Part shown: positions 8,456 through 16,161 of the stretch, piece after piece
Layout of the letters: every line of letters starts with the position of its first letter
How positions within the stretch are numbered: position 1 is the stretch's first letter
Assembly (NCBI RefSeq): GCF_009380155.1
Contig: NZ_WHUV01000003.1
Coordinates: 496,001-560,000 of the forward strand
Length of the DNA: 64,000 bases
Origin: Pseudomonas piscis
GTDB lineage: Bacteria; Pseudomonadota; Gammaproteobacteria; Pseudomonadales; Pseudomonadaceae
Direction of reading: 5' to 3'
The notes under the pieces: model-generated
Told to the model about the DNA's origin: nothing
Seen by the model: the letters and a program-made list of their open reading frames with translations, nothing else
Databases searched by the model: none
Position numbers and translations under genes: made by a program

Positions 8456-9232
8456 TCAGGGCAGTTCGCCGATTCGTTCGCGCAAGACCCGGGCCAGCTG
8501 TCCTGCCTGGGCCTGCTTGTCGGACCAGTCGTCCACCAGTTGCCCCAGGTAGGCACGACGTGCGTACTCCAGAGTGCCGGCCAGTTGTGCCGGAAGCTGC
8601 GCGATGGCCCAGCTCGCGGCCTGGGCCTTGTCGAGGAAATCCCCGGCCTGGGCGGTACGCCACATCCTGGCCAGGGTCAGCAAGACGTTGCGCTCATCTC
8701 CGTGCAGTCCCTGTAGCAACGCCGGCAGTGCCCTGGCCATGGCCTGGCGGACCTGCTCCGGGGATGTGTCCGGCAGCCTCCGGGCAGCGTTCGTCACCAG
8801 CAGCGCAACGGCCTGGAGCCGGGCCTGGGCCAGCAGCAAGCGGTATTCCGGGTCGGTATGGGGCATGGGCAACTCGCCGTTCTCGAAGTCCGTTCGCAGC
8901 CATTCTCCATAGACCAGCTCGGCCCGTGGCGCACAACCCGGTTCGCCCAGGTCGGCTTGGCGAAAGACCAGCAGTTCGAGGCAGCGCGGCCCACCGGCGA
9001 TGGCCGGGTGCCGTGCCGAAAGGCGCAGCAGTCCGGCGGTCAGGGCCTTGCGTTGCTGCTGGTCCAGGCCCTGTTCGACCGTCGCCAGCAGATCGATGTC
9101 GCTCTGTGGCCGCAGGCCCCCGGTGACGGCCGAGCCGTGCAGGTACAGCGCCAGCAGATTGGGGCCGAGTACTTGCTTGAGGAGCGCCAGCGCAGCTTGT
9201 AGCTGCGGATCGTTGGTCAAGCAGTGGTGCAT
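8456..9232 (-). CDS. AadA-like nucleotidyltransferase (aminoglycoside adenylyltransferase family)
   Basis: A 258-residue protein with the polymerase-beta nucleotidyltransferase signature LHGSAVTGGLRPQSDIDLL near residue 30, followed by a helical C-terminal domain like DUF4111. Length and layout match ANT(3'')-type AadA proteins. The chromosomal setting leaves open whether it confers streptomycin/spectinomycin resistance or modifies something else. The start at 9232 (MHHCLTN) has an AGGAG site inside the end of the LysR gene, whose stop is only 2 bp away. The two are therefore probably co-transcribed. Confidence 0.82.
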   Translation of the reverse strand: MHHCLTNDPQLQAALALLKQVLGPNLLALYLHGSAVTGGLRPQSDIDLLATVEQGLDQQQRKALTAGLLRLSARHPAIAGGPRCLELLVFRQADLGEPGCAPRAELVYGEWLRTDFENGELPMPHTDPEYRLLLAQARLQAVALLVTNAARRLPDTSPEQVRQAMARALPALLQGLHGDERNVLLTLARMWRTAQAGDFLDKAQAASWAIAQLPAQLAGTLEYARRAYLGQLVDDWSDKQAQAGQLARVLRERIGELP

Positions 9233-9234
9233 GT

Positions 9235-10197
9235 TCAGTGCGCTCCTGGGGTATCCGCGGCAGGTTCCTCGGCGGCCTGGCAAGCCTGGGCCTTGAGAAA
9301 GGCCAGGCAGGTGGCGACCGCGGGGGTGCGTGGCCCGTGGCTGGTTTCGAACAGCACGATGTCACGTTGGATCCGCGGCTTGACGATGGGCAGCCAGGTC
9401 AGCTCGTTGCACAGCAGTCCTTCTGCGGTCAGGCGAGGCACGATGCCGACACAGAATCCGGCGCGGATCAGGCTGTACAGGGTTTCGGTGAAGGAGACCC
9501 GGTACGCCGCCTTGACGATGACTTCCTGGGCCTTGGGCGAACCCAGCGCCAGGTCGGCGACGCTGCCCAGCAGGAAGTGCGCCACCGGCCGGTTATCGAG
9601 CTGGGCCCAGCTCGCGCTACGGGCGGCACATAGCGGATCGTCCTGGCGCACCACCACCACCAGTTCGTCGACCAGCAAGCGGTGCATGGGCAATGCGGCC
9701 GTCGCATCGCCGGCACCGATGCCGAAGTCCACCTTGGCGCTGCGCACATCATTGATCAGCGCCCGGGTGGGCAGGTCGATGAAGTCGAAACGCAGGTCGG
9801 CATGTTGTCGTTGCAGCTCCTGGAGCTTGGGCAGGATCCGGTGGGCCACCGACGGAACCAGGCCGATGCGGATCGTCTGCTGGCGTTCCTGGCTGATGTG
9901 GACCATGTCGGCCACGGCATTGCCCGCGGTGTTCAGCAGGTGCTCGGCGATGGGCAGGATCGCCGCGCCGATCTCCGAGAGGGTGACCTGGTGGCCTTTG
10001 CGAATGAACAACTGGGCGCCGATCAGGCGTTCGGTCTCCTTGATCGAGGTGCTCAGGGCGGAGGCGGTCAGGGCCAGTTCCTCGGCGGCCAGGCGAAAGT
10101 GCAGGACCCGGCTGAGGGTGGCGAAGTAGTGCAGGTGGCGCAACGACAGGGCAGCGAGCAGGCGCTTGGAGACGCCACTTGTTTCCTTGGAATTCAT
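9235..10197 (-). CDS. LysR-family regulator, divergent from the purine-deaminase operon
   Basis: A 320-residue LysR regulator. The N-terminal HTH is LRHLHYFATLSRVLHFRLAA and the effector domain begins around residue 100 (QTIRIGLVPSVAHRILPKL). I chose the ATG at 10197 (MNSKETSG) over upstream in-frame starts because it gives the usual family length. It is read away from the deaminase/transporter operon, with 193 bp between them that contain the palindrome TCATTAATGA. It is the likely regulator of that operon and is followed at 2 bp by the AadA-like gene. Confidence 0.88.
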   Translation of the reverse strand: MNSKETSGVSKRLLAALSLRHLHYFATLSRVLHFRLAAEELALTASALSTSIKETERLIGAQLFIRKGHQVTLSEIGAAILPIAEHLLNTAGNAVADMVHISQERQQTIRIGLVPSVAHRILPKLQELQRQHADLRFDFIDLPTRALINDVRSAKVDFGIGAGDATAALPMHRLLVDELVVVVRQDDPLCAARSASWAQLDNRPVAHFLLGSVADLALGSPKAQEVIVKAAYRVSFTETLYSLIRAGFCVGIVPRLTAEGLLCNELTWLPIVKPRIQRDIVLFETSHGPRTPAVATCLAFLKAQACQAAEEPAADTPGAH

Positions 10198-10241
10198 GGG
10201 GGGTATTCCTGGCGCGAAGGACTGTCGGAGAGTCTGCCAGC

Positions 10242-10308
10242 TCATTAATGAAAATCTAATGAACATGCAGAATTAACAACTTTTTCCATTGATTTGCCGG
10301 CATATACT
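10242..10308 (+). promoter_or_regulatory. Candidate operator and -10 element of the deaminase operon
   Basis: TCATTAATGA at 10242-10251 is a perfect palindrome, followed closely by a related TCTAATGAAC. TATACT at 10303-10308 is a good -10 hexamer, but no matching -35 lies 17 bp upstream, which fits an activator-dependent promoter served by the divergent LysR protein. Transcription would start near 10315. Confidence 0.4.
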
Positions 10309-10358
10309 CGAAACACCAAGCCGTGGCCACTGGCCCGCCAAGGCCTGCTGGATGACAG

Positions 10359-10369
10359 AACAACAATAA
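10359..10369 (+). promoter_or_regulatory. Hfq/Crc-type A-rich motif upstream of the deaminase operon
   Basis: AACAACAATAA fits the repeated AAn pattern that Hfq/Crc binds to block translation in Pseudomonas. It lies 22 bp upstream of the first gene's ATG. It suggests the operon is a catabolic one silenced on preferred carbon sources. This is inferred from the motif alone. Confidence 0.45.
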
Positions 10370-10390
10370 TGATCAGAGGGGCGCTCGACC

Positions 10391-11476
10391 ATGATTCAAG
10401 ATCCTGTGCTGGGTGATTTCCTGCGGCGTATTCCCAAGACCGACTTGCATATCCACCTGCTGGGCGCCATTCGCCCGGATACTCTCGCGGCCCTGGGGCG
10501 CAAGCATGGCCTGTCTTTGCCCACCGGGGACGCTCGGCAGATCTACCAGTACCGGGACTTTCCGGGCTTTTTGAAGCTCCTGCGCCTGGCCGGGCAGTGC
10601 CTGGTGGACCGGGAAGATTTTGCCCGGGTGGCCTACGAACTGTTGGAAGACGCCCAGCGCAAGGGCAATTGCCGGCACCTGGAGCTGTCGTTCAACCCCA
10701 CGGTGTTTCTCGATAACCAGGTGCGCTATCCCGTGGTGGTGGATGGCCTGGTCGATGGCATGCACGCCGCCCGGCGCGATTTCGCCATTTCCAGCTTGCT
10801 GGTTCCCTGTATCGACCGCGAACGCCCGGCAGGGGTGGCCCGGGCCATGGTCGAGCAAGTGCTGGAGCATCGACGTGACGAAGTGGCCGGCATCGGCATG
10901 GACTTCGCCGAGGGCAAGGGCCCGCCGCAAAGGTTCATCGAGGCCTACCAGCTGGCTGCGCGCCATGGCCTGCGGCGCACTGCCCATGTCTGCGAGGACA
11001 ACCAGCCCCTGGCGCTGGCACCGCCCACTCACCTGCGGACCTGCATCGAGGCCCTGGCCTGCGATCGTGTCGACCATGGCTACAACCTGCTGGCCGACCC
11101 GGAAGCGGTAATCGCGGCGCGTGAGCAGGGCATCGCCTTCAATGTCACCGTGTGCACCGCCAAGAAAAGCAACCTGGGCAACCGCATGGACGCGATCAAG
11201 CTGATGCACGATGCCGGCCTGTGCCTGAACATCGGCACCGACGATCCCTACCTGCACCACACCGACCTCGAGCATTCCTGGACCAAGCTGTTCAGCCACT
11301 GCGGCTGGGGCATCCACCAGGCTCGCCAACTGGCCCTGGCCGGGGTCGATGCCTGTTGGCTGGACGCTGGTGCCAAGCGGACGTTGCACCAGGAGTTCTC
11401 CCGGGAAATCGACCGGCTCACCGTCCAGGTCTGGCCACGGATCAAGCCGTCCTACATCGGTGAGCGGGCCGCCTAG
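10391..11476 (+). CDS. Adenosine/adenine deaminase-like amidohydrolase (first paralogue)
   Basis: A 361-residue TIM-barrel metal-dependent deaminase. Visible metal and catalytic elements are HIH at residues 20-22, HVCE at 199-202 (in place of the usual HAGE, with the proton-shuttle Glu kept), DHG in VDHGYN, and TDDP late in the barrel. The DHG form rather than GHG is a trait I associate with adenine-deaminase-type members. Substrate is likely a purine base or nucleoside with a 6-amino or N6-substituted group; I cannot say which. It is the first gene of an operon with an MFS transporter and a second deaminase. Confidence 0.82.
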   Translation: MIQDPVLGDFLRRIPKTDLHIHLLGAIRPDTLAALGRKHGLSLPTGDARQIYQYRDFPGFLKLLRLAGQCLVDREDFARVAYELLEDAQRKGNCRHLELSFNPTVFLDNQVRYPVVVDGLVDGMHAARRDFAISSLLVPCIDRERPAGVARAMVEQVLEHRRDEVAGIGMDFAEGKGPPQRFIEAYQLAARHGLRRTAHVCEDNQPLALAPPTHLRTCIEALACDRVDHGYNLLADPEAVIAAREQGIAFNVTVCTAKKSNLGNRMDAIKLMHDAGLCLNIGTDDPYLHHTDLEHSWTKLFSHCGWGIHQARQLALAGVDACWLDAGAKRTLHQEFSREIDRLTVQVWPRIKPSYIGERAA

Positions 11477-11509
11477 TCCAGGCTGTCGCGACGCTTGGGA
11501 GTCATCGTG

Positions 11510-12832
11510 ATGAGCCATGCCAAGACCCGGCACCTGCGCCGCTCGCAGTGGACGGCGGTGGTGCTGCTGATGCTGATGGGCATCGTCAATTATTTCGACA
11601 GAAGCACGGTGGCGATCGCCAACCATTTGTTGAGCGCCGACCTGTCGCTGTCCGCCACGCAGATGGGCTGGATCTTCTCGGCCTTCTCCTGGGCCTATGC
11701 CTTTGCGCAGTTGCCCAGCGGTGCCCTGGTGGATCGCAAGGGCGCGCGGCTGGTGCTCGGTTGGGCCCTGGCGGCATGGTCGGCCGCCCAGGCGGTCTGT
11801 GGCCTGGCCACCTCGATGTTGCAGTTGCTGGTGGCGCGGGTCTGCCTGGGCGTTGGCGAGTCACCGCAATACACCGGCGGGGTCAAGGTGATCAGCGACT
11901 GGTTCCCGGTGAGCGAGCGCGGCCTGCCCACCGGCGCGTTCCTGGCTTCCACCACCCTGGGCTCGATGATCGCGCCGCCGCTCTTGACCGGCCTGATGCT
12001 GGCTTTCGGCTGGCGTGGGATGTTCGTCATCATGGGCCTGGTGGGTGGCCTGCTGGCGCTGGTGTGGCTGGTGTTGTACCGCGATCGCCAGCCAACGCAG
12101 TGCACCTGCGCAGACCTGGACTGTTTCCAGGTCGCCAGCACGGCCGATACCCCTGCGTCCCAGGCCAGCTTCGCCGACTGGAAGGGGCTGTTCCGGCACC
12201 GCACCACCTGGGGCATCGCCCTGGGTTTCATCGGCGTCATGTACATGGTGCTGCTGACCCTGGCGTGGCTGCCCGGTTACCTGGCCGGCGAACGCCAACT
12301 GAGCGTGGCGGGCACCGGCTGGGCACTGACCATTCCTTATCTGTTCGCGACCCTGGGCATGTTCAGCAGCGGGTGGCTGGCCGATCGACTGATCGCTGCC
12401 GGGGCCAGGCCGATCGCCAGCAGGAAGCTGCCGTTGATCGTCGGGCTACTGGGCGGTGCCTTGTTCAGCGTGCCCTCGGTGTTCGTGGATAGCATCGTCG
12501 CCTGCATCGCCTACCTCTCGCTGGCGATGTTCTTCGTCAACCTGGCCGGAGGCTCTGCCTGGGGGCTGGTGAGCGTGGCCGCACCGCGCCAGCTCGTGGC
12601 CTCGCTGGGCAGCATCCAGAACCTCGTCGGCTTTTTCGGCGGCTCCTTCGCCCCCGTGGTGAGCGGCTGGATCATCGACCGTACTCATTCCATTGCCCTG
12701 GCTTTCGTCTTGGCGGCCTGCGTGGCCTGTGTGGCGGCCCTGGCCTACTACACCCTGGTCCACCAGCCGATCGGTGGCGAAGGCGAACCCGCAAGTGCTG
12801 GATCCGACGTGACAATAAAAACAGGAGGCTGA
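11510..12832 (+). CDS. MFS transporter, anion:cation symporter-like
   Basis: A 440-residue 12-TM permease. The NYFDRSTVAIANHLL segment in helix 1 and the MGWIFSAFSWAYAFAQLPSGALVDRKGAR block (helix 2 and the following loop) match ACS-family uptake carriers such as those for hexuronates. A cytoplasmic central loop rich in Thr/Ser separates the two halves. I start at the ATG at 11510 because GGGAG lies 8 bp upstream; the longer TTG start adds five residues. Placement between two purine-deaminase-like genes suggests it imports their substrate, which would be unusual for this subfamily. Confidence 0.85.
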   Translation: MSHAKTRHLRRSQWTAVVLLMLMGIVNYFDRSTVAIANHLLSADLSLSATQMGWIFSAFSWAYAFAQLPSGALVDRKGARLVLGWALAAWSAAQAVCGLATSMLQLLVARVCLGVGESPQYTGGVKVISDWFPVSERGLPTGAFLASTTLGSMIAPPLLTGLMLAFGWRGMFVIMGLVGGLLALVWLVLYRDRQPTQCTCADLDCFQVASTADTPASQASFADWKGLFRHRTTWGIALGFIGVMYMVLLTLAWLPGYLAGERQLSVAGTGWALTIPYLFATLGMFSSGWLADRLIAAGARPIASRKLPLIVGLLGGALFSVPSVFVDSIVACIAYLSLAMFFVNLAGGSAWGLVSVAAPRQLVASLGSIQNLVGFFGGSFAPVVSGWIIDRTHSIALAFVLAACVACVAALAYYTLVHQPIGGEGEPASAGSDVTIKTGG

Positions 12833-12836
12833 CCCG

Positions 12837-13853
12837 ATGCTACCGACCACCATTACCCACGACTTCGTCAAAGGCTTGCCGAAGGCTGAATTGCACCTGC
12901 ACCTGGAAGGGACGCTGGAGCCCGAGTTGAAGCTGGCCCTGGCGCAGCGCAACCGGATCGATATCGGCCAGGGCACCATCGAGGAGATCAAGCGCAGCTA
13001 CAGGTTCGATTCGCTGTCGTCATTCCTGCAGGTGTACTACCCGGCGATGAACGTCCTGCAGCAGGAGGAGGACTTCTACCAACTGGCCATGGCCTACCTG
13101 CACAAGGCCCGGGAACACAATGTCCGCTATGTCGAGCTGTTCTTCGATCCCCAGGCCCACACCAGTCGTGGCATCGCTTTCGCGACCGTGATCGACGGCT
13201 ATCACCGGGCCGTCCGCGAGAGCCCCGCCCTTGGCGTGGAAAGCGCCCTGGTCATGTGCTTTTTGCGGGACATGTCCGCGCAATCGGCCGCCGATACCCT
13301 GGAACAGGCCCTGCCGTACCGCGAGCAGATCCTGGGCATCGGCCTGGATTCCGACGAGAACGGCAACCCGCCGGGAAAATTCAAGGAGGTCTTCGAAAAG
13401 GCCAGGCAGGCGGGTTTCCACCTGACCATGCATTGCGACATCGACCAGCACAATTCCATCGGCAACATTCGCCAGGCCTTGCTGGATATCCAGGTCGATC
13501 GCCTGGATCACGGCACCAACATCGTCGAGGACCAGGAACTGGTGGCGTATGTGCGGGACAAGGGCATCGGCCTGACCTGCTGCCCGGTGTCCAATGGTTT
13601 CGTCGGCGACATGAAGGGCAACGAGATCCTGCAATTGCTGCGGGCCGGGGTGAAGGTCACGGTCAATTCCGATGATCCGGCGTACTTCCAGAGCTATGTG
13701 TCCGACGACATGTTCGCCCTGGCGCAGAGCTACTCGATGACCCCCGCCGAGATGGTGCAACTGGCGCGCAATTCCTTCGAGGTCAGCTGGTTGCCGGACG
13801 ACAGGAAAGCTGCGTACCTGCGGCAAATCACCGATTACGTGGACGCCTGTTAG
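12837..13853 (+). CDS. Adenine-deaminase-like amidohydrolase with altered HAGE motif (second paralogue)
   Basis: A 338-residue enzyme close in layout to bacterial adenine deaminases: LHLHLEGTLEPEL with HLH at residues 20-22, LDSDENGNPP in mid-barrel, VDRLDHGTN, and NSDDPAYF near the end. At residues 199-203 it reads HCDID, so the Glu of the usual HAGE proton-shuttle motif is replaced by Ile at 202, with Asp at 201 and 203. Family members in the P. fluorescens group have been reported, as I recall, to deaminate N6-substituted adenines (cytokinin deaminase); assignment here is inference. It starts 4 bp after the transporter stop behind an AGGAGG site and is the last operon gene. Confidence 0.82.
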   Translation: MLPTTITHDFVKGLPKAELHLHLEGTLEPELKLALAQRNRIDIGQGTIEEIKRSYRFDSLSSFLQVYYPAMNVLQQEEDFYQLAMAYLHKAREHNVRYVELFFDPQAHTSRGIAFATVIDGYHRAVRESPALGVESALVMCFLRDMSAQSAADTLEQALPYREQILGIGLDSDENGNPPGKFKEVFEKARQAGFHLTMHCDIDQHNSIGNIRQALLDIQVDRLDHGTNIVEDQELVAYVRDKGIGLTCCPVSNGFVGDMKGNEILQLLRAGVKVTVNSDDPAYFQSYVSDDMFALAQSYSMTPAEMVQLARNSFEVSWLPDDRKAAYLRQITDYVDAC

Positions 13854-13915
13854 GGGGGAGGGTGGCCTGGCGCCGATCATCCGGGGCGCCGGGACTGCGT
13901 TCTCGGGCCTGTTGA

Positions 13916-14941
13916 TCAGTCGCCGTCAGCCGCTGTGCGCTTGCCGCCGCGGTAGGCGCCGGGTGGCAGGCCGGTCCATTGCTTGAAGGCGCGCTGGAAA
14001 GCGCTGGGTTCGGAATAGCCGAGCAACTGCGCCAGGTCCGCGACGCTCATCGAACCGCGCACCAGCAGGCTGCAAGCGAGGTCGCGCCGCAGGTCATCGC
14101 GGATGCCAAGGAAGTTGGTGCCCAGATCCGCCAGCTTGCGCGCCAGGGTTTGCCGCGACATGCCCAGGGCCTCGGCGGCTTGGGGTTCAGAGAGGCCGGC
14201 AAAGGGTTCGGCGGCACTGAGCAAGCCGCGCAGATGGGCTTCGAAGCTGGCCGCCGGGCCGGGGGAGAGCAGGGTTTGCAGCAAGTGACGGGCAAAACGC
14301 GCGGCCTCCTCGGGGCGCCGCAGGAGTGGCGCTCGCAGGCTCGCCGCGGGCAGCTCCAGCAGGGCCTGCGTGCCGCACAGGGGTTGGCGCCCGAACAGGA
14401 AGCGGGTTTGGGCGGCGAAGCCGGCGAGGGCCTCGGGCAGGACCACCTGGCGCAGCGGCAGGGTCTGGCCCGCCAGCCAGCTGCCGGTGTGCCAGAGGGC
14501 GAGCAACAGCATGTGCGGCCACAAGGTGGAATCGGCCTGGACCGCGGTCCGTGGGGTCAGTACCAGGCGGGCGCTCTTGTGGTCCTTTTCCAGGTGCCAG
14601 GGCAGCGAGTCGTCGAACAGCCGATAGAAGCGCGCCGCTTCGTCGAAGGCATCGGCCAGGGTCGGCAGGTGCACCAGTAGCCGCAACAATTGCGCGAAGC
14701 TGCCCGGGGGCACCGGGCGGGCGAAGAAACCGAAGGCCTCGTCATGGCCGCTACCCACCGCCAGGCGACTCAAGGCCCGGTAGTGCCGTGGGGCGATGCG
14801 TTGCCCGTCACGCAGCACTTGCGCCGACAAGCCGCTGCGCTGCAACAACGCAGCCAGGGCCGGTGGCTCGAGGCGTAGCTGGGCCAGCATTTCGCGGGCG
14901 AAGCGCGCGGGGATGGTCGGGGCAACGATCCAGTCGGTCAT
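13916..14941 (-). CDS. AraC-family regulator with OruR-type N-terminal domain
   Basis: A 341-residue regulator. The N-terminal 190 residues match the arabinose-binding-like domain of the OruR/ArgR-like AraC subgroup. The C-terminal double HTH is visible as QAAEALGMSRQTLARKLADLG and SVADLAQLLGYSEPSAFQRAFKQWTG. It is divergent from the PhyH dioxygenase gene 80 bp away and convergent with the deaminase operon, so the dioxygenase gene is the most likely target. Confidence 0.87.
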   Translation of the reverse strand: MTDWIVAPTIPARFAREMLAQLRLEPPALAALLQRSGLSAQVLRDGQRIAPRHYRALSRLAVGSGHDEAFGFFARPVPPGSFAQLLRLLVHLPTLADAFDEAARFYRLFDDSLPWHLEKDHKSARLVLTPRTAVQADSTLWPHMLLLALWHTGSWLAGQTLPLRQVVLPEALAGFAAQTRFLFGRQPLCGTQALLELPAASLRAPLLRRPEEAARFARHLLQTLLSPGPAASFEAHLRGLLSAAEPFAGLSEPQAAEALGMSRQTLARKLADLGTNFLGIRDDLRRDLACSLLVRGSMSVADLAQLLGYSEPSAFQRAFKQWTGLPPGAYRGGKRTAADGD

Positions 14942-15021
14942 GTCAGTTGAGGCAAAGCGTCATTGGCGATGGCTCCTCTAGTCTTGCACATTGATGCGAC
15001 CTACCACCCGGGAGTGCAGCG

Positions 15022-15900
15022 ATGACTGACAAGACCTTGCCCGAGCAGCATGACTTCATGAGCAGCGGCTATGCCAGAACCTATCCCTCGACCGCCGGCA
15101 CCCAGGAGCCCGTGCCGGCGCAGCGCCTGGACTCGCTCCTGGAGGATCTGCTGCGCGATGGTTTCGTGGTGCTCGAACGGTTGTTCGATGAGCAGCAGGT
15201 TACCCGCATGCGCGAACAACTGCTGGCGCAGTTGTCGCCCCATACCGGGCGCAATGCCTTCGAAGGCTTGCGGACCCAGCGCCTGTACGCGGTGATCGCC
15301 AAGACCCTGGCCTGCAACCCGCTGGTGGAGCATCCCCTGGTGCTGGGCCTGCTGGATCGAATCCTGGCGCCCAATTACCTGCTTTCCCAGCTGCAGGCCA
15401 TCAATATCCTCCCGGGGGAGGTCGCCCAGAGCCTGCACTACGACGATGCCTTCTATCCTATGGCTCGCCCGCGTCCGCCCTATGGCGCGGCGACGGTGAT
15501 GGCCATCGACGATTTCACCGAGCAGAACGGCGCGACCCTGGTGATTCCCGGCAGCCACCTGTGGGACGCGCGCCTGCCCACTGCGGCCGAGCGTGCAGCG
15601 GCGCGGCCAGTGGTGATGCCCAGGGGATCGTTGGTGTTGTTCCTCGGTACTCTCTGGCATGGCGGTGGGGCCAATCGCAGCACGGCCCCGCGCCTGGCCT
15701 TGACCGCGCAGTACTGCGAACCCTGGGCGCGCCAGCAGGAGAACTTCAGCCTGTCCATTCCCCGCCATACCGTGCGCCAGTGCAGCGAGCATATCCAGCG
15801 CCTGCTGGGGTATTCGATCCATGCGCCGTTCATGGGCATGGTCAACGGCATGCACCCCAAGCGGGTCCTGGAAGAGTCTTCCGAGCAAGGCATCGACTGA
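15022..15900 (+). CDS. Phytanoyl-CoA dioxygenase (PhyH) family Fe(II)/2-oxoglutarate oxygenase
   Basis: A 292-residue oxygenase. The iron-binding triad is visible as His139 and Asp141 in LHYDDAFYP and His213 in LWHGGGAN, with an Arg shortly after for 2-oxoglutarate. No signal peptide is seen. PhyH proteins hydroxylate varied small molecules, so the substrate cannot be named. It is transcribed alone, divergent from an AraC regulator. A hairpin with 8-bp arms lies at 15910-15930 just after the stop. Confidence 0.85.
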   Translation: MTDKTLPEQHDFMSSGYARTYPSTAGTQEPVPAQRLDSLLEDLLRDGFVVLERLFDEQQVTRMREQLLAQLSPHTGRNAFEGLRTQRLYAVIAKTLACNPLVEHPLVLGLLDRILAPNYLLSQLQAINILPGEVAQSLHYDDAFYPMARPRPPYGAATVMAIDDFTEQNGATLVIPGSHLWDARLPTAAERAAARPVVMPRGSLVLFLGTLWHGGGANRSTAPRLALTAQYCEPWARQQENFSLSIPRHTVRQCSEHIQRLLGYSIHAPFMGMVNGMHPKRVLEESSEQGID

Positions 15901-15909
15901 GGTTCGAGC

Positions 15910-15930
15910 GTGCCTTGCCAGCCAAGGCAC
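15910..15930 (+). terminator. Hairpin after the PhyH gene, possible terminator
   Basis: GTGCCTTG and CAAGGCAC form an 8-bp perfect stem with a 5-nt loop just 10 bp beyond the stop codon. There is no T-run behind it, so it may terminate weakly or only protect the 3' end. Confidence 0.35.
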
Positions 15931-16115
15931 GGAGCTTTCGCGCACCGGGCCAGCTGGGGGGCTTGGCCGTCAGTCGGCTCGGGTGGTGAAGGGCAGGCAC
16001 CGGGCAGAATAAGCTTTTGAATACCCGGGATATTCTGTAGCCTTGCGCGGCTCCAACGTTGTCCGTGCCTGATGCATCCACTCTCCCGGCGGGGCCCTGA
16101 GCGGTCCGGAGCCGG

Positions 16116-16124
16116 TGGTATACT
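16116..16124 (+). promoter_or_regulatory. Extended -10 promoter candidate for nadA
   Basis: TGGTATACT combines the TGn extension with a TATACT hexamer 38 bp upstream of the nadA start. No good -35 is seen, which is tolerated by extended -10 promoters. Confidence 0.4.
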
Positions 16125-16161
16125 CGACTTTCGCGCCCAAGCGCCTGCAGGTCTTGCGAAC

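Noticed and set aside
12837..13853. Calling the second deaminase a plain adenosine deaminase (add)
   Set aside because: DHG, NSDDPAYF and the HCDID substitution point to the adenine-deaminase-type branch rather than classical adenosine deaminase.
13855..13892. GGCGCC-containing palindrome between the second deaminase gene and the AraC gene as a terminator
   Set aside because: Stem is only six bases, with no T-run on either strand.
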